Shown: positions 1-5,823 of the stretch, piece after piece | Layout of the letters: each line of letters starts with the position of its first letter | How positions within the stretch are numbered: position 1 is the stretch's first letter | Source of the DNA: an uncultured Nitrosopumilaceae archaeon | GTDB taxonomy: Archaea; Thermoproteota; Nitrososphaeria; Nitrososphaerales; Nitrosopumilaceae | Length of the DNA stretch: 5,823 nucleotides | Assembly (NCBI GenBank): GCA_937875805.1 | Contig: CALFHG010000104.1 | Coordinates: forward strand, 1 to 5,823 | Direction: 5' to 3' | The notes under the pieces: generated by a model | Database searches by the model: none | What the model saw: only the letters and a program-made list of their open reading frames with translations | Told to the model about the DNA's origin: nothing | Program-made: the position numbers and the translations under genes

Positions 1-145
1 CGTGTATCATAATTGTGATTTCTTGTGAATTGATTAATTTTTTAAAATCATTTTTTGGATATGTATAGTATGAATTATTTTTCAACGTCACCCCATTAGA
101 AAGATCATAGTAACCCCTTGTAGAAATTCTTGGGATAGGTTTCAT
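1..145 (-). CDS. Partial N-terminus of a hydrolase-like protein (cut by window edge)
   Basis: Reading leftward from an ATG at 145, 48 codons stay open to the window edge. An in-frame TGA at 154-152 lies just upstream, so this ATG is the first possible start. It sits 2 nt after the metG stop, so co-transcription with metG is very likely and ribosomes may re-initiate there; no clear Shine-Dalgarno sequence is visible. The fragment is polar and Tyr/Lys/Asn-rich (it begins MKPIPRISTRGYYDL), with no signal peptide or membrane segment. It ends in a hydrophobic strand ITIMIH, and the first base of the next codon is G, compatible with Gly. A strand ending in His-Gly is typical of the oxyanion-hole turn in alpha/beta hydrolases, so I suggest that fold tentatively. 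The catalytic Ser/Asp/His residues lie outside the window and the substrate cannot be guessed. I am confident that a gene is present, but not of its product. Confidence 0.7.
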   Translation of the reverse strand, partial: MKPIPRISTRGYYDLSNGVTLKNNSYYTYPKNDFKKLINSQEITIMIH

Positions 146-147
146 AA

Positions 148-1803
148 TTACTCAGATGGTCCCAATTGGCTTTTGTGTTTTTCGACATCAGATGCTTCTA
201 CTTTTGCAAATATTGGAGATGCATCACCGAGTACATGGTTTGGTGCAATTGCCAATAATGACATGTCACACCAAGAAGATGTACTTATTTCTCCATCCAA
301 CCCCAACTGCTCCCAAATTTTTTGTGAAGATTCAGGTAGAAAAGAGAAAAGGGCAATTGAAATTGCTCTTGCAGCATTTACTGAAAGGTATACACAATTT
401 GCAGTTCCAAGACCTTTTTTCCAAGGCTCTTTGTGTTGAAAATATTGATTAAAAAAAGATGAGAACTCCATAATTTTTTTCAAAGCCCTATCAAGATGAT
501 TTTGTTCCATAAGGGAACCCACATCAGCAGATAGATTTTTTATTTTTTCTTCTGCTTCAGAGTCTTGCTCATCAAAAGAATCAGGTTCTGGAACTATTCC
601 ATTAAATGCTTTTTTAGTAAATCCCAATGCCCGATTAACAAAATTTCCAAGATTTCCAATTAATTCTGAATTAATTCTAGTTGTGAAATCATCCCAATCA
701 AAATTCAAGTCATCTTGTGAATATGGATTGATAGAGATAAGATAGAATCGAAGATAGTCAGATGGATAATATTCCAAAAATTGTTTTAAACCAATATACC
801 AATTCCTACTTTTTGAAATTTTCTTTGATTGTAAAGTGAGATGCCCTCGAGTTGGAATGTAATCAGGAAGCTTGTATTCTGAATTAATTCCCAATCTCAT
901 TGCAGGTAAGAAAAGATAATGATGATACACAATGTCTTTCCCAATGAAATGATAAATGTCAGCAGAATTCCAAAATTCTTTTCCATCAATTCCCTTATCA
1001 TTAAGAAATTTCATTGTAGTAGAAATGTATGCTAAATGATTATCAAACCAACCATAGAAAACTTTGCCTTCTGCACCATCAAGCGGTACTGGTACGCCCC
1101 AAGGAATATCTCTCGTAATATCCCAATCAATTAATCCAGATTTAATCCAATTTTGTACATATTTTTTAACATCTTTTTGGAGATTTTGATTTTCTTCCAA
1201 CCATTTTGCTAAAGGATCAGCAAAATTTTTGAGTTTGAAAAAATAATGTCTTGTTTTTTCTTTAGTTGGAGGTTGCCCACAAAGAGAGCATTTTGGATCA
1301 GTGATTTCATCAGGTACACGACCACAACTTTCACAAAGATCAGAATATTGATCATCTGCCTTACAATAAGGGCAAATACCTTTTACATATCTGTCAGGTA
1401 GGAATTTTTTATCGTTATTACAATAGAATTGGATGATTTCTTTTTCATAAATATGCCCTAAATCATTTAATTTTTTAAAAACATCTTGAACAAAGGCAAT
1501 ATTTTCAGGAGAGCTAGTTTTGTAAAAATAGTCAAATTTAATATTAAATGCAGTAAAATCATCATAATCTCGCTTGTTCCAATGAGCCACATATTCAGCA
1601 GGAGTTTTTCCTTCTTTTTCAGATTGAATCAAAATAGGAGTTCCAAAATCATCAGATGCACAAACATAGTATGACTCTACTCCATTCATTTTTAAAAATC
1701 TGTTAGTTACATCTGCTGGAAGATATGTGGATGCAACATGACCCAAATGAATTTCTCCATTTGCATAAGGTAACGCACTTGTGATGATAGCTTTTTTGTT
1801 CAT
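148..1803 (-). CDS. metG: Methionyl-tRNA synthetase (MetRS), short archaeal form
   Basis: Cytoplasmic class I aminoacyl-tRNA synthetase that joins methionine to initiator and elongator tRNA-Met using ATP; 551 residues. Seen: Rossmann catalytic core with ALPYANGEIHLGH (HIGH box HLGH at 19-22) and a KISKS loop at 328-332. The connective insert carries three CxxC pairs (C144/C147, C157/C160, C172/C175) that look like zinc knuckles. The helical anticodon domain runs from about 370 to 510. N387, R391 and W461 align with E. coli N391, R395 and W461, which read the CAU anticodon. The protein ends soon after that domain and lacks the C-terminal Trbp111-like tRNA-binding domain of the roughly 675-residue E. 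coli enzyme. Oddities: YGWFDNHLAY at 250-259 replaces the usual YVWxDAPIGY, and residues 294 and 299 lose the aromatic side chains expected beside the methionine pocket. It starts at ATG 57 nt after ahcY, with no TATA box at the leaderless distance and no Shine-Dalgarno, so transcription from the ahcY promoter is plausible. Confidence 0.95.
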   Translation of the reverse strand: MNKKAIITSALPYANGEIHLGHVASTYLPADVTNRFLKMNGVESYYVCASDDFGTPILIQSEKEGKTPAEYVAHWNKRDYDDFTAFNIKFDYFYKTSSPENIAFVQDVFKKLNDLGHIYEKEIIQFYCNNDKKFLPDRYVKGICPYCKADDQYSDLCESCGRVPDEITDPKCSLCGQPPTKEKTRHYFFKLKNFADPLAKWLEENQNLQKDVKKYVQNWIKSGLIDWDITRDIPWGVPVPLDGAEGKVFYGWFDNHLAYISTTMKFLNDKGIDGKEFWNSADIYHFIGKDIVYHHYLFLPAMRLGINSEYKLPDYIPTRGHLTLQSKKISKSRNWYIGLKQFLEYYPSDYLRFYLISINPYSQDDLNFDWDDFTTRINSELIGNLGNFVNRALGFTKKAFNGIVPEPDSFDEQDSEAEEKIKNLSADVGSLMEQNHLDRALKKIMEFSSFFNQYFQHKEPWKKGLGTANCVYLSVNAARAISIALFSFLPESSQKIWEQLGLDGEISTSSWCDMSLLAIAPNHVLGDASPIFAKVEASDVEKHKSQLGPSE

Positions 1804-1836
1804 TTGATATTAGGCAGTGACAGAATTGAGGTTAAG

Positions 1837-1860
1837 AATTTAGCTAAATTAATTTAAAAA
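1837..1860 (-). promoter_or_regulatory. AT-rich palindromic segment between ahcY and metG
   Basis: Directly after the ahcY stop the minus strand reads five T residues, then an AT-only stretch. It contains two overlapping perfect palindromes: TAAATTAATTTA (1845-1856) and AATTTAGCTAAATT (1837-1850). The TTTAAATTAA part resembles an archaeal TATA element. If used, it would start transcription near 1826 and leave a leader of about 23 nt before metG, with the 14-nt palindrome between TATA box and start, a place where a repressor could bind. The T-run could instead allow partial termination after ahcY. In such AT-rich DNA short palindromes arise easily, so this is a weak call. Confidence 0.3.
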
Positions 1861-3102
1861 TTACCAGCTATTTGCGTATTTTACTTGCTCAGGAGTAAGC
1901 TTGTCAATTTTAACATCCATTGCATTTAATGCATCAAATGCAATTTGAATATCAATTTCTTTAGGAACATCTATAATTTTATTTTCCATTGTTTTATGGT
2001 TTTTAAGAATATACATTATAGACAAAAGTTGATTTGAAAATGATTGAGCCATAACTTCTGGTGGGTGTCCTTCTGCAGAAACTAAATTAGCAAGACGACC
2101 TTCTCCAATTAAGTAAACTTTTTTGCCATTTTGTAAAACACATTCATCAAGTGTAGGTCTAACTTCTTTAACAGATTTTGATTTCTTTAGTAAAAACTCA
2201 GCATCAATCTCAAGATCAAAGTGACCAACATTACCCATAATGGCGCCATCTTTCATTTTTAAAATATGCTCTTTTCTAATTACACTAGTCATTCCAGTAC
2301 AGGTAACAAACATGTCACCAAGTTTTGCTGCTTGTGCCATTGGCATTACCTCAAATCCATCCATGTGAGCTTCAAGGGCTTTTACTGGATCAACCTCAGT
2401 TACAATTACTTTGGAACCCATTCCATTGAATCTTGATGCTACACCACGTCCAACCCATCCATAGCCGACAACTACAACACGTTTTGATGCCATAAGTAAA
2501 TTCATTGCACGCAAAAAACCATCAATGGTACTTTGTCCAGTACCATATCGATTATCAAACATGTGTTTAGTATATGCCTCGTTAACCAAAATTACAGGAT
2601 ATCTCAATTTGCCTTGATTTTCTACAGCTCTAATTCTAGTTACACCTGCAGTAGTTTCTTCAGTTGCACCAAGGACTTTCATATCTTTGAATCGTTTATC
2701 AAAGTGTGCTTTGATATTCATATCTGCACCATCATCAGTGAGAATAGTTGGTTTATGTTTGAGCACTTGATCAATGGACCAATCATAGTCTTTAACAGAT
2801 TGACCATGCCATGCATAAACATGGATACCCTCAGATGCCAAAAATGCTGCAATATTGTCTTGAGTGGTTAAAGGATTACCACCACAAACTGCAACTGTTG
2901 CACCTAATTCTTTAGCACCAATAAGTAAAACAGATGTCTCTTTTGTAACGTGTAGGCAAAAACCAATAGTGATACCCTTGAGAGGTTTTGATTTTTTTAA
3001 TCTATTAATGGTATTATCAAGAATTTGCATATGAGATCTTGCCCACTCATATGATAGCTTACCCTCTTTGATCAATTTTGGACTAGATTTTACTTTACTC
3101 AA
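1861..3102 (-). CDS. ahcY: Adenosylhomocysteinase (S-adenosylhomocysteine hydrolase)
   Basis: NAD-dependent cytoplasmic enzyme that reversibly splits S-adenosylhomocysteine into adenosine and homocysteine, relieving product inhibition of methyltransferases. 413 residues. Seen: substrate-domain motif HVTKET with H51, TDDGADM around D124, EETTAGV with E149, then K179, D183 and N184 of the catalytic centre. The NAD-binding glycine motif is GYGWVG at 213-218, and AEGHPPEVM includes H346. These match human H55, D131, E156, K186, D190, N191 and H353 by family alignment from memory. The residue matching human C195 is T188 (YGTGQS), and the protein ends at KLTPEQVKYANSW without the GPFKPxxYRY tail of bacterial and eukaryotic enzymes. 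Both are usual for shorter archaeal/Thermotoga-type forms. The start is TTG at 3102, because an in-frame TAA lies only two codons upstream and a TATA box is 26 nt away. Some methanogen homologues prefer S-inosylhomocysteine, so the exact substrate is not settled by sequence. Confidence 0.96.
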   Translation of the reverse strand: MSKVKSSPKLIKEGKLSYEWARSHMQILDNTINRLKKSKPLKGITIGFCLHVTKETSVLLIGAKELGATVAVCGGNPLTTQDNIAAFLASEGIHVYAWHGQSVKDYDWSIDQVLKHKPTILTDDGADMNIKAHFDKRFKDMKVLGATEETTAGVTRIRAVENQGKLRYPVILVNEAYTKHMFDNRYGTGQSTIDGFLRAMNLLMASKRVVVVGYGWVGRGVASRFNGMGSKVIVTEVDPVKALEAHMDGFEVMPMAQAAKLGDMFVTCTGMTSVIRKEHILKMKDGAIMGNVGHFDLEIDAEFLLKKSKSVKEVRPTLDECVLQNGKKVYLIGEGRLANLVSAEGHPPEVMAQSFSNQLLSIMYILKNHKTMENKIIDVPKEIDIQIAFDALNAMDVKIDKLTPEQVKYANSW

Positions 3103-3124
3103 TAATTAGATCTAAGGATCACCG

Positions 3125-3131
3125 TATAAAA
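3125..3131 (-). promoter_or_regulatory. TATA box of the ahcY promoter
   Basis: The minus strand reads TTTTATA, preceded by purine-containing GATAGGA (a BRE-like element). Its centre is 26 nt from the first base of the ahcY TTG, the spacing expected if transcription starts on the start codon (leaderless mRNA). The same bases read TATAAAA on the plus strand, but the only start placed to use that orientation, ATG at 3155, runs into a stop after 19 codons. Confidence 0.65.
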
Positions 3132-3147
3132 TCCTATCATGCGAATG

Positions 3148-3155
3148 TAAATAAA
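3148..3155 (+). promoter_or_regulatory. TATA box of the Rieske gene promoter
   Basis: TAAATAAA is centred 26.5 nt before the TTG start at 3178, again fitting a leaderless transcript. It points away from the ahcY TATA box, with 16 nt between the two elements. Confidence 0.55.
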
Positions 3156-3177
3156 TGACAAGGATATCACAGAAATA

Positions 3178-3480
3178 TTGGCTTGGAAGAAAATTGCAGA
3201 CAAAGGAGCAGTAGCAGAAGGAAAAGGTAAAGCTTTCAAAGTAGACGGTAAGCAAATAGCAGTTTTTAATCAAGATGGATATCATGCAATGGATGATCTT
3301 TGCGTTCATCAAGATGGATCAATTGCGCCAGGCAAATTAGAAGGAGATATTGTAGAATGTCCATTACATTTTTGGCATTATAACATCAAGACAGGTGAAT
3401 TAACAGATTATCTCAAAGACGTAAAACTTGAAACATACCCAGTACAAGCCAGAGATGATGGCATCTATATCGACATTTAA
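3178..3480 (+). CDS. Small Rieske-type [2Fe-2S] ferredoxin (NirD-like)
   Basis: A 100-residue soluble electron-transfer protein made of a single Rieske fold. Seen: cluster ligands in C42-V-H44 and C61-P-L-H64 with 16 residues between the boxes, matching the CxH...CxxH signature that holds a [2Fe-2S] cluster through two Cys and two His. There is no signal peptide, Tat motif or membrane anchor, so it should act in the cytoplasm, unlike Rieske subunits of bc1-type complexes. It lacks an oxygenase catalytic domain. Length and fold resemble NirD subunits and stand-alone ferredoxins of dioxygenase systems, but no nitrite reductase or oxygenase partner lies in the window, so the redox partner is unknown. 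The TTG at 3178 is chosen because no ATG, GTG or other TTG lies between it and the in-frame TAA at 3148-3150, and because of the TATA box about 26 nt upstream. It diverges from ahcY and is 154 nt from nadE, so it is probably monocistronic. Confidence 0.88.
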   Translation: MAWKKIADKGAVAEGKGKAFKVDGKQIAVFNQDGYHAMDDLCVHQDGSIAPGKLEGDIVECPLHFWHYNIKTGELTDYLKDVKLETYPVQARDDGIYIDI

Positions 3481-3580
3481 TTTCAAAAAGACTATCTAAA
3501 TTCAAAAAAATACAACCATATATTGCTCATAAGTTGTGTAATCTCAAAAAATAGTCAAATAAAATTCCCGATTCTTACCT

Positions 3581-3604
3581 AGCATACACTGTACAGCAAG
3601 CATA
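3581..3604 (+). promoter_or_regulatory. Candidate operator upstream of nadE
   Basis: The motif AGCATA-CA-CTGTACAG-CA-AGCATA contains a perfect 8-nt palindrome (3589-3596) flanked at equal 2-nt spacing by two identical AGCATA copies (3581-3586 and 3599-3604). It ends 2 nt before the nadE TATA box and covers the BRE position, so a bound protein could either recruit or block TFB/TBP. It is the most ordered element in an otherwise plain 154-nt spacer. No known regulator can be assigned. Confidence 0.35.
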
Positions 3605-3606
3605 AG

Positions 3607-3613
3607 TTTTATT
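3607..3613 (+). promoter_or_regulatory. TATA box of the nadE-cysS promoter
   Basis: TTTTATT is centred 25 nt before the TTG at 3635, consistent with a leaderless mRNA beginning at the nadE start codon. No comparable element precedes cysS, so this promoter probably drives nadE, cysS and the gene that follows. Confidence 0.55.
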
Positions 3614-3634
3614 CTCATACATTCTAAAATCTAA

Positions 3635-4435
3635 TTGTTGAATCAAGACATCATCAATGAAATTACAAATCAAAATTACACTTCAATCACCGAAACAATT
3701 GAAAAATTTCTATCAAATCAAATAGAAAAAAGTCATGCCAATGGAGTGATATTGGGATTAAGTGGAGGTGTTGATTCTGCAGTTTTAGCATATATTTGTA
3801 AAAGAAAATTAAAAGACAAAACACTTGCATTAATAATGCCAGATACTGCAATTACACCCAATTCTGAAACTGATGATGCAATGAAGATGATTGCATTAAC
3901 AGGAATAGAATACAAGCTAATTGACATTAAACCAATAATCAACGAATATGCAATGTATCTTGAACCAAATGAAAAATCTAGAGGTAATCTTCGTGCAAGA
4001 GTTAGAACAAATATTTTATATTATTATGCAAATGCTAAAAATTATCTCGTATTAGGATCAAGTGACAAAAGTGAACACATGATTGGATACTTTACAAAAT
4101 TTGGAGATGGTGCATCAGATATTACACCAATCATCTCACTATACAAACTTCAAGTAAGAGAAATTGCAAAATATTTAGGAGTTCCAGAAAATGTCATCTC
4201 AAAAAAAAGTAGTCCTCATTTATGGAAAGAACATGAGGCAGAAAAAGAATTAGGAGTATCATATGAAGAAATTGATTCTATTCTGTATTGTTTATTTGAG
4301 AAAAAATTAACGATTCAAGAAACAGAAAAAATTACTCAAATTGATAGAGAAATCATAGAAAAGATTCATCAATTAAATGTAAACAGTGAACATAAAAGAT
4401 TACAATCACAAAAACCATACAGTGTGCAATCATGA
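3635..4435 (+). CDS. nadE: Ammonia-dependent NAD+ synthetase
   Basis: Catalyses the last step of NAD synthesis: deamido-NAD is adenylated with ATP and amidated with free ammonia. Cytoplasmic, probably a homodimer as in the family. 266 residues, so only the synthetase domain is present; the nitrilase-type glutaminase domain of glutamine-using forms (over 500 residues) is missing. Seen: the PP-loop ATP motif SGGVDS at 43-48, GNLRARVRTNILYYYAN at 117-133, and GSSDKSEHMIGYFTKFGDG at 141-159, all characteristic of NadE, then LGVSYEEID and a C-terminal HKR. One oddity is SSPHLWKEHEAE at about 192-203, where most homologues have a GLWPGQTDE-type loop. The start is TTG at 3635, immediately after an in-frame TAA; a second TTG follows at 3638, so the true start could be one codon later. 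The end overlaps cysS by 4 nt. Use of free ammonia suits an ammonia-oxidising host, but the form is common in archaea and bacteria generally. Confidence 0.93.
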   Translation: MLNQDIINEITNQNYTSITETIEKFLSNQIEKSHANGVILGLSGGVDSAVLAYICKRKLKDKTLALIMPDTAITPNSETDDAMKMIALTGIEYKLIDIKPIINEYAMYLEPNEKSRGNLRARVRTNILYYYANAKNYLVLGSSDKSEHMIGYFTKFGDGASDITPIISLYKLQVREIAKYLGVPENVISKKSSPHLWKEHEAEKELGVSYEEIDSILYCLFEKKLTIQETEKITQIDREIIEKIHQLNVNSEHKRLQSQKPYSVQS

Positions 4436-5817
4436 AGATACAAGATACATTATCCAATGTAGAGCAAGAAGTAGATATTTCAAAAAATGTAAAGATTTAC
4501 CTTTGCGGAGTAACTGTTTATGATGAATCTCATATAGGACATGCCAGAACTATCATAGTTTTTGACGTTCTTAGAAAATATCTTGAAAACAAAGGCATAG
4601 GAATAGAATTAATTCAAAATTTTACAGATGTAGATGATAAAATTATCAATAGAGCACAGATAGAAAATTCAACTGCAGAAGAAATCAGTACAAAATACAT
4701 TGAAAATTATTTCAAAGATTTTGATGGATTGAATGTAAAGCGAGCAACAAACTATCCAAAAGCAACAGAGCATATAGATGACATTATCAAGTTTATAGAA
4801 AAACTGATTGAAAAAGGAATATCATATACATCAAAAAATGGCGTTTATTTTTCAGTGTCAAAATTTCCAAATTATGGCAAGTTATCAAAAAAGAAAATTG
4901 ATGAACTTCAATCAGGTTCAAGAATTGGAATTGATGAGCAAAAAAAAGATCCGCTAGATTTTGCAGTATGGAAATTTTCAGACACAGAACCAACCTGGGA
5001 TAGTCCGTGGGGTAAAGGAAGACCAGGCTGGCACATCGAATGCTCAGCAATGAGTGTAAAGTATCTCGGGAATAATTTTGACATTCATGGAGGAGGAAGA
5101 GATCTAATTTTTCCTCACCATGAAAACGAAATTGCACAATCAGAATCATGTACAAATAGTCAGTTTGCAAAAATTTGGATGCATGTGGGAATGGTGACAA
5201 TCGACGGTGAAAAAATGTCAAAATCAACAGGGAACGTAAAATCAATTAAACATGTTTTAGAAAATTGGGGACCCAACATAATCAGACTATTTTGTTTGTC
5301 AGGACACTATTCAAAACCAATTGATTATTCTGAAGAATTGCTAAAAGAGAATTTAACTAAATGGAGGCAAGTTGAGACCTGCCATTATGAATTAGTTCAT
5401 GCCAATAATGAAAATAGTGAAGAGATTACACAAATGATAAAGAAATTAGGTATTGATTTTGATAATTCTTTAGATAATGACTTTAACACACATCTAGCAT
5501 TATCAGCATTTTTTCAACTGGTAAAAGAGACCAACAAATTAGCTGCTGATGAAAAATTAGGAAAAAACAATGCGGATGGAATAAAAAAAGAATTAAAGAG
5601 AATGCAAAAAATTTTAGGATTACTAATTCCAGAAATTACAGACAGTGAGAAAGAAGAAATTGATGAATTAATTAAAAATAGAGAAGAACATAGAAAAGAA
5701 AAACAGTTTGAAAAAGCAGATAAAATTCGTGATAAATTAAATGAAATGAATATAGAATTAATTGATCATAAAAATAGAACAATATGGATGAAAAAAGAAA
5801 GAATCAAATCTCAATGA
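4432..5817 (+). CDS. cysS: Cysteinyl-tRNA synthetase (CysRS)
   Basis: Class I synthetase that charges tRNA-Cys with cysteine using ATP in the cytoplasm; 461 residues, the normal length. Seen: [15 protein letters not shown] with zinc ligand C25 and HIGH at 34-37, FTDVDDKI at 64-71, GWHIECSAM with C204, and FPHHENE with H229 and E233. These match E. coli zinc ligands C28, C209, H234 and E238, the zinc that selects the cysteine thiol. KMSKS is at 261-265. A helical DALR-type domain follows, then the basic C-terminal helices ending near IWMK that contact the anticodon arm. All catalytic residues appear intact. The ATG at 4432 overlaps the nadE TGA as ATGA, so translation is likely coupled. A full-length CysRS means tRNA-Cys can be charged directly, without the SepRS/SepCysS route of some methanogens. 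Confidence 0.97.
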   Translation: MKIQDTLSNVEQEVDISKNVKIYLCGVTVYDESHIGHARTIIVFDVLRKYLENKGIGIELIQNFTDVDDKIINRAQIENSTAEEISTKYIENYFKDFDGLNVKRATNYPKATEHIDDIIKFIEKLIEKGISYTSKNGVYFSVSKFPNYGKLSKKKIDELQSGSRIGIDEQKKDPLDFAVWKFSDTEPTWDSPWGKGRPGWHIECSAMSVKYLGNNFDIHGGGRDLIFPHHENEIAQSESCTNSQFAKIWMHVGMVTIDGEKMSKSTGNVKSIKHVLENWGPNIIRLFCLSGHYSKPIDYSEELLKENLTKWRQVETCHYELVHANNENSEEITQMIKKLGIDFDNSLDNDFNTHLALSAFFQLVKETNKLAADEKLGKNNADGIKKELKRMQKILGLLIPEITDSEKEEIDELIKNREEHRKEKQFEKADKIRDKLNEMNIELIDHKNRTIWMKKERIKSQ

Positions 5818-5823
5818 GCCCAT
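5814..5823 (+). CDS. Probable start of next gene (only three full codons visible)
   Basis: An ATG at 5814 overlaps the cysS TGA in the same ATGA arrangement as the nadE-cysS junction, and reads Met-Ser-Pro before the window ends. The repeated junction makes a third gene in the operon plausible, but nothing can be said about its product. Confidence 0.4.

Noticed and set aside
156..452. Overlapping plus-strand open frames of 88-98 codons opposite the metG 3' end
   Set aside because: They lie opposite the conserved anticodon domain and C-terminal tail of MetRS, and two competing frames cover the same bases; no domain is visible.
2533..2871. A 112-codon plus-strand open frame opposite ahcY
   Set aside because: Cys/Ser/Ile-rich shadow of the conserved SAHH catalytic region, with no recognisable family.
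3155..3214. ATG at 3155 as an alternative start served by the plus-strand TATAAAA at 3125
   Set aside because: The frame stops after 19 codons and is out of frame with the Rieske protein.
3112..3312. A 66-codon minus-strand open frame covering the divergent promoter and the Rieske 5' end
   Set aside because: It would be read through both promoters and opposite the first Rieske ligand box; the hydrophobic, Cys-rich composition is what antisense translation of this region gives.
3510..3539. Weak stem-loop (7 pairs with one G-T wobble, 16-nt loop) downstream of the Rieske gene, as a possible terminator
   Set aside because: No T-run follows it on the plus strand, the loop is long and the stem AT-rich, so it is not distinguishable from chance.
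3481..3634. Searched the Rieske-nadE spacer for a tRNA or structured small RNA
   Set aside because: No GC-rich stems, T-loop or anticodon arm are visible; only the nadE promoter and candidate operator stand out.
4793..5245. A 150-codon open frame antisense to cysS
   Set aside because: It lies wholly opposite a fully conserved CysRS coding region including its zinc and KMSKS motifs, has no promoter or recognisable motif, and looks like a by-product of AT-rich codon use.

Overview
The window reads as a gene-dense piece of an archaeal chromosome, most likely an AT-rich marine ammonia-oxidising archaeon (Nitrosopumilus-type Nitrososphaerota/Thaumarchaeota). This rests on very low GC, archaeal-type protein variants (tail-less adenosylhomocysteinase, short MetRS without the C-terminal tRNA-binding domain), and three first genes that start at TTG with a TATA-like box centred 25-26.5 nt upstream, the layout of leaderless archaeal transcripts. 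The genus is an inference from recall; no search was run.

Layout: two transcription units diverge from about 3103-3177. Leftward on the minus strand are ahcY (3102-1861), metG (1803-148) after a 57-nt gap, and the first 48 codons of a third gene (145-1, cut by the window edge) starting 2 nt after the metG stop; its last visible residues look like the start of an alpha/beta-hydrolase fold. Rightward on the plus strand are a 100-residue Rieske [2Fe-2S] protein (3178-3480) with its own promoter, then a 154-nt spacer holding a second promoter and a candidate operator, then nadE (3635-4435) and cysS (4432-5817). These two overlap by 4 nt (ATGA), and a further ATG overlaps the cysS stop in the same way at 5814. 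No non-coding stretch exceeds 300 nt, and I see no tRNA, rRNA, CRISPR, IS element or attachment site.

How the genes fit together: the minus-strand unit links the methyl cycle to translation. AhcY removes S-adenosylhomocysteine and yields homocysteine, the methionine precursor, and MetRS charges methionine. AhcY also uses bound NAD, whose last biosynthetic step is NadE on the other side. NadE is the ammonia-only form, and CysRS shows the organism can charge tRNA-Cys directly. These are mostly housekeeping genes and I found no convincing undescribed system. The points worth a second look are regulatory architecture (back-to-back promoters with TTG leaderless starts, a symmetric motif just upstream of the nadE TATA box, palindromes between ahcY and metG) and unusual residues in the MetRS methionine pocket and a NadE active-site loop.
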